Source: Acidimicrobiales bacterium
Lineage (GTDB): Bacteria; Actinomycetota; Acidimicrobiia; Acidimicrobiales; Poriferisodaliceae
Length of the DNA stretch: 5,656 nucleotides
NCBI GenBank assembly: GCA_020631315.1
Contig: JAHDHM010000245.1
Location: 1 to 5,656, forward strand
Reading direction: 5' to 3'
Below the pieces are notes generated by a model. That model worked only from the letters and a program-made list of their open reading frames with translations. It was not told the origin of the DNA and did not search any database. The position numbers and the translations under genes were made by a program. This document shows positions 1 through 4,544 of the stretch, piece after piece (position 1 is the first letter of the stretch; every line of letters starts with the position of its first letter).

Positions 1-2
1 AC

Positions 3-890
3 GTGGGCGCCGGTGCGCGCGTGCCGGTCACCCGTCGACTGGCGGTCACCGCCGCCGTGCTGCTGCTGGCAATGGTCGCCGCCATCGCGATCTGGGCTGC
101 GGGAAGAGGTGACGAGCCCGACGGCTCGAGCGAGAGCACCGGTGCCGCTTCCACCACCAGTGCGCCGGAGCCCACGGCTGCAACGACCACCACGACGGAA
201 GCGGCCGTGACCACGACTGCTCCCGCCACCACCGAGCCTGTCGCCGATGAACCAGCTGCCACCGCGACGCTCCCCACGGTGCCAGAGCCGCCCGACGGAA
301 CCCGCGTCACGAACGCGTTCTGGAGCACCGACGTCCGGAACAACCAGGCGGTCGACGACACCGTGACTCTGGCGGCAGGCGAACGAACGCTGTGTCTCAA
401 CTGGGACTACACCGGTCTACCCGTCGGCGCGGCCTGGGCGGTCCGTTGGTCGGTCGATGGCCAGCCGATCCGCCGCTACGACGCGACCGGCGAGAATCGC
501 GGTGCGGTCGACGGCACGTTCTGGGCGTGCGCCAACGACGACGCAGGCCTTGCCGCCGGCCGCTACGAGGCATCGTGGGTCGTCGACGGCCGGCGGGTCT
601 TCACCCACTCATTCCGCGTCGGGCCACAGCGGGGCACCACCGTGTTCGTCGAGAACGCCAGCGGCGTGTCGATCTGCTCGGTTCACCTCGACGTCGCCGG
701 AGCATCGGCCGTCGGCATCGATCGCCTTCCTGGACCGATCCCCGACGGTGAACGCTTCCCCATCGGTGTCAGCGAAGGCGAGTGGGTGCTGCGCGCCGTC
801 GACTGCGATCGACGGATCCTCTTCGACGGACGCATCGACGCCACACAGGACGTGTCGGTACTCGTCGGAGGACTGGTCGTCGCCGGGTGA
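3..890 (+). CDS. Membrane-anchored exported protein with Thr-rich linker and two beta-rich domains
   Basis: I do not recognise a named family. Counting from the GTG at 3 (295 aa), the protein has a short basic N-terminus (RR at 11-12) and one hydrophobic segment at about 13-33, either a signal anchor or an uncleaved signal peptide. A low-complexity Thr/Ala/Pro linker follows at about 36-100, typical of actinobacterial surface proteins. Residues 101-207 look like an Ig-like beta domain with two cysteines (C131, C176). Residues 211-295 look like a second small beta domain with C225 and C268, a PDGERFPIGV turn and the motif RAVDCDR; bacterial extracytoplasmic modules with a similar 'PG...V..G.Y.lrA.DC.G' pattern exist. 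The cysteine pairs could form disulfides outside the cell. The start is uncertain: the frame is open to the window edge, and GTG codons at 3 and 21 both precede the hydrophobic segment. It converges on the operon to its right and is not part of it. Confidence 0.8.
   Translation: MGAGARVPVTRRLAVTAAVLLLAMVAAIAIWAAGRGDEPDGSSESTGAASTTSAPEPTAATTTTTEAAVTTTAPATTEPVADEPAATATLPTVPEPPDGTRVTNAFWSTDVRNNQAVDDTVTLAAGERTLCLNWDYTGLPVGAAWAVRWSVDGQPIRRYDATGENRGAVDGTFWACANDDAGLAAGRYEASWVVDGRRVFTHSFRVGPQRGTTVFVENASGVSICSVHLDVAGASAVGIDRLPGPIPDGERFPIGVSEGEWVLRAVDCDRRILFDGRIDATQDVSVLVGGLVVAG
147..239 (+). repeat. Low-complexity ACN/GCN-rich tract encoding the Thr/Ala/Pro linker
   Basis: The DNA is dominated by ACC/ACG/ACT and GCN codons and encodes runs such as TTTTT and TTT within residues 49-79 of the exported protein. 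It is a degenerate triplet tract, not a perfect tandem repeat. In actinobacterial cell-surface proteins such linkers are often extended spacers and possible O-glycosylation sites; neither is shown here. Tracts of this type are prone to length variation between strains. Confidence 0.6.
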
Positions 891-908
891 CCCTCGTCGC
901 CGGCTGAG

Positions 909-2027
909 TCAGCGGACGTGGTGTTCGTGGTACACGAACGAGCGCTCTCCGATCGTCACTTCGGCGCCATGGCTGATCACCACACGTTCCCCCGCTGCGA
1001 GGCGGCGCGGCTCGGTCTCGCCGGCTGGTCGGAGCCAGGTGCCGTTGGCCGTCTCGAGATCGCTGACCAGCACGTTCCACTCATCCAGTTCCAGCAGGAG
1101 ATGCGAACGCGACACCGCCAGCTCGTCGGCACCCACTGCGAACGCAGCTGCGTCGCCGCTCACGACCCGGGGGTCGGCGACCGGGTCCCGGCCGATCACC
1201 GTGTTCCACTGGACCGAATAGGTGAGACCATCGTCGAAACTGATGATGCCGAGCGACGGACGTTCGCCGTGCACGAAGGCGCGGGTGTGGGACGCGCCGA
1301 TCTTCACACCGCTCCGACTGCAATAGCGCGCCTCGGGATGGTTGAAGTGTCCCCGAGGTGACATGACCCCGAGAACCTGGACCGGCCGTTGATACGGCGG
1401 CAGGTCGTCGGCCACCTCGCCCACCGGGCCGTCGACCGGCAGTGGCGCATTGCCCACCGCGTCGACGGTGACCGACAGGTCGATCGAGCGGTAGTCCGTC
1501 GGCGCCGTCGGCTCCGCCTCGACGACTGGAGGATCGGTCTCGGGATCGTCACCAAGGAGGGTCGCGACGTCGATCGCCGCATTCGGAGCCGTCGACGCCG
1601 CGATGGCATGCCCGGCGATGGTCGTGAACCCGTCGCCGGCGATCATCCCGACCTCGAGTCGCTCCCAGGACGCCTCCGGTTGCGCCAACGACGACGGCAC
1701 GACGGCGTCGAGCGCTGCAGCTTCGACGCGCATGCTCAGACCGAGGATCTCCGCTGCAGCGTCGTGACGAACGCCGCCGACGATCACGCAGACCGAGCCG
1801 AATGCGAAGACCTCGACCTCCGTGCCGACCTCGGCGACGAGCGCGCCGGAGGTCAGATCGCGCTGGAGCATCTCTCGTGCAAGGGCCCGGATCGACTCGG
1901 CAGCATCGCCCGTCGACGCCAGGATCACGTCGGCCATCGACACCGCATCGGGCCCCGACACGACCGCGGCGAGACCGGCACGGCGAGCGACGACGCCGAC
2001 ACCGTCGTGGCGAACAGGATGGATCAT
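909..2027 (-). CDS. FHA-domain protein with degenerate zinc-ribbon-like motif (372 aa)
   Basis: Likely a cytoplasmic phosphothreonine reader. The C-terminal FHA domain (about 255-366) carries the expected binding-loop signatures: VIGR (277-280), SRSH (306-309) and ANGT (327-330). Before it, residues 220-240 match the 'C..GH.N.P.A.(F/Y)C..CG' zinc ribbon common in actinobacterial FHA proteins, but the first and last cysteines are serines (S223, S239); H227 and C236 remain. Residues 1-155 form an Ala/Val-rich alpha/beta domain I cannot name. An acidic, Pro-rich linker (about 158-178) joins the two halves. No transmembrane segment is seen. The ATG at 2027 is preferred over upstream in-frame starts because it has a strong GGAGGA Shine-Dalgarno 8 nt upstream and overlaps the kinase stop by four bases (ATGA); the upstream extension is Arg-rich, low-quality sequence lying over the kinase gene. 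Last gene of the operon, next to its likely kinase partner. Confidence 0.9.
   Translation of the reverse strand: MIHPVRHDGVGVVARRAGLAAVVSGPDAVSMADVILASTGDAAESIRALAREMLQRDLTSGALVAEVGTEVEVFAFGSVCVIVGGVRHDAAAEILGLSMRVEAAALDAVVPSSLAQPEASWERLEVGMIAGDGFTTIAGHAIAASTAPNAAIDVATLLGDDPETDPPVVEAEPTAPTDYRSIDLSVTVDAVGNAPLPVDGPVGEVADDLPPYQRPVQVLGVMSPRGHFNHPEARYCSRSGVKIGASHTRAFVHGERPSLGIISFDDGLTYSVQWNTVIGRDPVADPRVVSGDAAAFAVGADELAVSRSHLLLELDEWNVLVSDLETANGTWLRPAGETEPRRLAAGERVVISHGAEVTIGERSFVYHEHHVR
923..939. terminator. Candidate hairpin at the convergent gene ends
   Basis: GTTCGTG-GTA-CACGAAC is a perfect 7-bp inverted repeat with a 3-nt loop. It lies inside the last codons of the FHA gene and 33 bases past the stop of the convergent exported-protein gene. 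The gap between the two stops (891-908) is too short for a terminator, so this is the only good hairpin near both ends. No T-run follows on either strand, so it is at best a non-canonical terminator for the plus-strand gene. Confidence 0.3.
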
Positions 2028-2827
2028 GATGTGCGTCCTCCAGCGCGCTCGAGGTCGAGCGCGAAGTCCAGTGCGGTCGGGTGGCGATCCGCTCGCGACG
2101 GTGCGAGCGCCTGGGTGATCACTGCGGCGATCGCAGGATCGAGATCGGGATGCAGCGTCGGGGCCACGTGCACCACGTGACGAAACGCGGCGATCGCCGA
2201 GTCGCGCGGCAACTCGGGGTGGCAGGTGACGCCGGTCAGGGCTTCGTGCACTGCAATCGCGAGGCTCCACACGTCCGACGCACGACCGGCACGTTCACCC
2301 ATCACGACCCCCGGTTCCATGTACTCGACCGTGCCGATCGGTCCGACCCCGACCGTCATCGTGCCGAGCGAACCCGCCGTGGCCAAGCCCAGATCGGCGA
2401 GATGCCCGCCACCCTCCTGCGTGACCATGACGTTCGAAGGTCGGATGTCGCGATGAGCGACGCCGAGCTCGTGGAGGTCATGAGCGCCACGCGCTGCGCC
2501 GGCCACGGCAGAGATGACCACGCTGGCGTCGTGACGACCTGATGCGAGTGACCCGGCCGGGTAGTGCGGCACGACGTAGAACAGCCGTCCACCCGCCTGG
2601 CCGGCGTCGAGGAGCGTCGTCAGGTGAGGCGACGCAACCGCCACGATGGCGCGCAGCTCTCGGGCGAACGCAGCGAACGCAGCGTCGGTTGCCGTCAGAT
2701 GCAGCACCTTGACCATCACCTGCGGTGCGTCCACACCGAGCCGCTGTGGTGTCCGGGCGAGGTGGAAGGTGCCGTGGTTGCCCTCGGACAGCAGCTCGAG
2801 CAACTCGTAGTCGGCGATGCGGTTCAC
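2024..2827 (-). CDS. Soluble eukaryotic-like Ser/Thr protein kinase (267 aa)
   Basis: A bare Hanks-type kinase domain that should transfer ATP phosphate to Ser/Thr of partner proteins. Visible motifs: glycine loop 13-21 (LSEGNHGTF, first Gly replaced by Ser14), ATP-anchoring lysine K40 in VMVKV, helix-C glutamate E57 in FAREL, catalytic loop HRDIRPSN (125-132) with D127 and N132, magnesium motif DLG (145-147), and SDVW (184-187) of subdomain IX. Two deviations: the usual catalytic-loop lysine (HRDLKPSN) is R129, and the APE motif reads EPG (171-173). Asp, Asn and both lysine/glutamate anchors are kept, so activity is plausible. It lacks the transmembrane helix and PASTA or other sensor domain of PknB-type kinases. 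The GTG start at 2827 overlaps the upstream stop (GTGA) and has AAGGGAG 7 nt upstream; a longer in-frame extension runs Arg-rich over the permease gene and is rejected. The FHA gene follows with a 4-base overlap. Confidence 0.93.
   Translation of the reverse strand: MNRIADYELLELLSEGNHGTFHLARTPQRLGVDAPQVMVKVLHLTATDAAFAAFARELRAIVAVASPHLTTLLDAGQAGGRLFYVVPHYPAGSLASGRHDASVVISAVAGAARGAHDLHELGVAHRDIRPSNVMVTQEGGGHLADLGLATAGSLGTMTVGVGPIGTVEYMEPGVVMGERAGRASDVWSLAIAVHEALTGVTCHPELPRDSAIAAFRHVVHVAPTLHPDLDPAIAAVITQALAPSRADRHPTALDFALDLERAGGRTS
2036..2041 (-). promoter_or_regulatory. Shine-Dalgarno GGAGGA of the FHA gene
   Basis: GGAGGA on the minus strand ends 8 nt before the ATG at 2027. It is the strongest ribosome binding site in the operon and decides the start of the FHA gene against longer in-frame extensions. 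It lies inside the last codons of the kinase gene, two bases after a GC-rich hairpin (2044-2063). Confidence 0.8.
2044..2063 (-). promoter_or_regulatory. GC-rich hairpin upstream of the FHA gene ribosome binding site
   Basis: On the minus strand the sequence is CGCGCTCGACCTCGAGCGCG. The arms pair perfectly over nine positions around a CC centre, giving in RNA an 8-bp stem with a 4-nt loop. It lies in the final codons of the kinase gene (ALDLER) and ends two bases before the GGAGGA of the FHA gene. A ribosome finishing the kinase would have to melt it. It could tune the kinase to FHA protein ratio or stabilise an mRNA end; GC-rich coding sequence can also make such a palindrome by chance. Confidence 0.45.
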
Positions 2828-4098
2828 GTGTCGGCTCCCTTCTCGAGATCGTCGCGAAAGCGGGCGCCGACGTCGAGACGTTCGCGGTGGAACGGGCTCG
2901 ACGTGTCGACACCGGGCAACCCGAGGATCCGGTGACGATGTCGCTGCAGTGCCCTCAGCCCGAGCACCATCACGAGCCCACCCACCACTGCGTAGGCGAT
3001 CAGGGCGCCGTCCGGTTCGTTCAGCAGACCGTCGAGGAACACGATGGTGCTCACCGTCTCGGCGACCGCGAGTGCGACGACGAAGCGGACCAGTTGCCGG
3101 TCGGTCACGAGTGAGCTGACCCAGGCGCCGAGCGGTGCCCCGAAGGCGACGACCGGCGCAGCAGCGAGCCACAGCCCGAAGAGATCGAACCGGTCGGCCG
3201 GCAGGGCCGCACCCGGGCCGAAGACCGCACGCCCGTCGATCACGGCGACCGCGTCGCCGCCGACGTGTGTGACGCTGCCGTCGACCACCGTCACCGACAG
3301 CTGGCCGTCGACGATGCCGTACAGCACCAACCCGGTGATCGACACGCAGGTCATCACGATGACGCTGGTCGGGACCCCGACCTTCGGACTGAGGCCGATG
3401 ACGACCACCACGACCAGGTAGACGACGACATCAGCGCCGGACCCGGTCAGCGAGCTGGCGAGCCCGCCGAGGACTGCGCCGAGCACCATGGCGGTGCGGA
3501 TCCGCGGTCCACCGCTCGACAGCGCCTCGACGCGTTCGAGGATCTGCGTGCGATAGCCCAACCACACGATGACGGCCATCGCGGCGACGATCAGCGTGAA
3601 GGTGACCTTGACGTAGGCGCCGGGGAGGCGACTCGGCCAGAACGGGGCGTCGGCATCGCCCAGCAGCACCGCCGACGCCAGGAACGACACGACAGCGACC
3701 GGCGCTGCGACCGCGACCGCGCGCCACTCGACCGTGCGGCGTTGGATGATGATCGACAGGCTGGCGGCGGTCATGCCGACGGTCTGGATGCACAGAGAGA
3801 ACGTCCTGGCGACCGACGTGTCGATCGACAGCACCTTGGTGAACACCGGGAAGGCGACCGCACCGCCACCCTGCGGCGTCGAGCCCGCCACGAACGACCC
3901 CGCCACCATCGTGAGGGCCGAAGCCCAATGGTCCGCGACGCGGCCCCACTGACCAGCCAGGGACACGTAGGCCAGCCAGACCGCGAGCACGCCGAACGAC
4001 ACCGCGAGCGCAGCTCGAGAACGTCGGCGCCGCGTCCTGGATCGCTCGTCGCGCCCGGCGTCGATGAGCTCGGCCAGGTCGTCGGCACCGAAGCTCAC
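2824..4098 (-). CDS. TauE/SafE-family membrane permease, probable anion exporter (424 aa)
   Basis: A polytopic inner-membrane protein of the sulfite exporter TauE/SafE type, a family linked to export of sulfite, sulfoacetate or related small anions. Both family half-repeats are visible: a small-residue motif GSFVAGSTPQGGG (67-79) and, in the second half, GGLASSLTGSGAD (211-223) followed by GLSPKVGVPTSV (235-246). I count roughly ten hydrophobic helices between residues 30 and 382. Oddities: the protein is longer than the common 250-300 aa; it begins with a basic cytoplasmic segment (RTRRRRSR at 21-28); a polar loop of about 40 residues (263-303) interrupts the second half; and a 34-residue hydrophilic tail (391-424) contains VDTSSP. 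The GTG at 4098 is the start because it overlaps the previous stop (GTGA); its Shine-Dalgarno is weak, so translation probably depends on coupling. The substrate cannot be read from sequence; sulfite-type anions are inference from family. Confidence 0.85.
   Translation of the reverse strand: MSFGADDLAELIDAGRDERSRTRRRRSRAALAVSFGVLAVWLAYVSLAGQWGRVADHWASALTMVAGSFVAGSTPQGGGAVAFPVFTKVLSIDTSVARTFSLCIQTVGMTAASLSIIIQRRTVEWRAVAVAAPVAVVSFLASAVLLGDADAPFWPSRLPGAYVKVTFTLIVAAMAVIVWLGYRTQILERVEALSSGGPRIRTAMVLGAVLGGLASSLTGSGADVVVYLVVVVVIGLSPKVGVPTSVIVMTCVSITGLVLYGIVDGQLSVTVVDGSVTHVGGDAVAVIDGRAVFGPGAALPADRFDLFGLWLAAAPVVAFGAPLGAWVSSLVTDRQLVRFVVALAVAETVSTIVFLDGLLNEPDGALIAYAVVGGLVMVLGLRALQRHRHRILGLPGVDTSSPFHRERLDVGARFRDDLEKGADT
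2835..2844 (-). promoter_or_regulatory. Shine-Dalgarno GAGAAGGGAG of the kinase gene
   Basis: The minus strand carries a purine-rich AAGGGAG ending 7 nt before the GTG at 2827, within the last codons of the permease gene. Together with the GTGA overlap it fixes the kinase start and removes an Arg-rich upstream extension of the frame. Confidence 0.75.
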
Positions 4099-4544
4099 AA
4101 CAATCGGCCGCCGTCGTAACGCCAACGCGGAACGATCACCCGCATCGGACCGTTGGCGAAGAGCCACACGACGATCCACGTCGTGGCGAAATGGATCAGA
4201 TACGCCCCGATCGGCACGTCGCCGACGTCCCAGGGCAGACCGGCAGAGAGCACCAGCAGCGTGGTGACCGCCTCGGGAACGCCTTGGAGCAGCCCGAACA
4301 GCGTTGGCCAGTCCTTCTCCCAGCGATATTGCTGCAGCCCGTGATAGAGGAACTCCCACGCGACCCCCACCACGCCGACGACCACGAGCGCTGCGAACGC
4401 GAGGCGGTAGACGTCGCCGAGTGCGGCGTCCTCGTCGGCCATGATTCCCACCAGGAACGGGCCGATGAGCAGTGTCCACACCACACCGACCGTGGCCAGG
4501 AGAACGATCCGGGTCTGTAGACGTCCCATCAGGGTCGGGGTCAT
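4095..4544 (-). CDS. Small four-helix integral membrane protein (149 aa)
   Basis: No named family recognised. Four hydrophobic segments are visible at about 12-34, 46-66, 82-103 and 112-131, with short loops. Between helices 2 and 3 lies a striking aromatic and charged stretch (WEFLYHGLQQYRWEKDWP, 63-80), the part most likely to be conserved or functional; PEAVTT (90-95) and the basic C-terminal tail (PRWRYDGGR) are also notable. It lies between an oxidoreductase gene and a TauE/SafE permease gene, overlapping each by four bases, so it may be an accessory subunit of the transporter or a membrane partner of the enzyme; that is inference. The start chosen is the ATG at 4544, which overlaps the upstream stop as ATGA with TGAGGA 10 nt upstream. 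An in-frame ATG ten codons earlier lies within the upstream gene and is less likely. Confidence 0.8.
   Translation of the reverse strand: MTPTLMGRLQTRIVLLATVGVVWTLLIGPFLVGIMADEDAALGDVYRLAFAALVVVGVVGVAWEFLYHGLQQYRWEKDWPTLFGLLQGVPEAVTTLLVLSAGLPWDVGDVPIGAYLIHFATTWIVVWLFANGPMRVIVPRWRYDGGRLL

Noticed and set aside
885..893. GGGTGACCC palindrome at the stop of the exported-protein gene
   Set aside because: A four-base stem with one central base cannot form a useful hairpin, and no T-run follows.
877..903. Direct repeat TCGTCGCCGG at 877-886 and 894-903 across the convergent gap
   Set aside because: Ten bases of common GC-rich codon sequence, only two copies, no link to an element or site type.
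457..1221. Plus-strand open frame of 254 codons running from the exported-protein gene into the convergent FHA gene
   Set aside because: It is out of frame with the exported protein and antisense to the FHA domain; Ser/Arg-rich low-complexity product.
1389..2180. Plus-strand open frame of 263 codons opposite the FHA gene
   Set aside because: Arg/Asp/His-rich composition, no recognisable domain, and it spans the junction of two well-supported minus-strand genes.
2028..2270. 81-codon N-terminal extension of the FHA frame
   Set aside because: Arg/Ser/Pro-rich sequence lying over the kinase 3' end; the ATG at 2027 has GGAGGA and an ATGA overlap.
2828..3172. 115-codon N-terminal extension of the kinase frame
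   Set aside because: Arg-rich sequence antagonistic to the conserved permease coding frame; the GTG at 2827 has a good Shine-Dalgarno and the kinase fold begins right after it.
3265..4119. Long plus-strand open frame of 284 codons opposite the permease gene
   Set aside because: The product is rich in Asp, Arg, His and Gly without hydrophobic core or motifs. It is the antisense shadow of a clearly conserved TauE/SafE gene in high-GC DNA.
4099..4479. 127-codon N-terminal extension of the permease frame
   Set aside because: It overlaps the four-helix membrane protein gene and is Arg-rich; the GTG at 4098 matches the 4-base overlap pattern of the other junctions.
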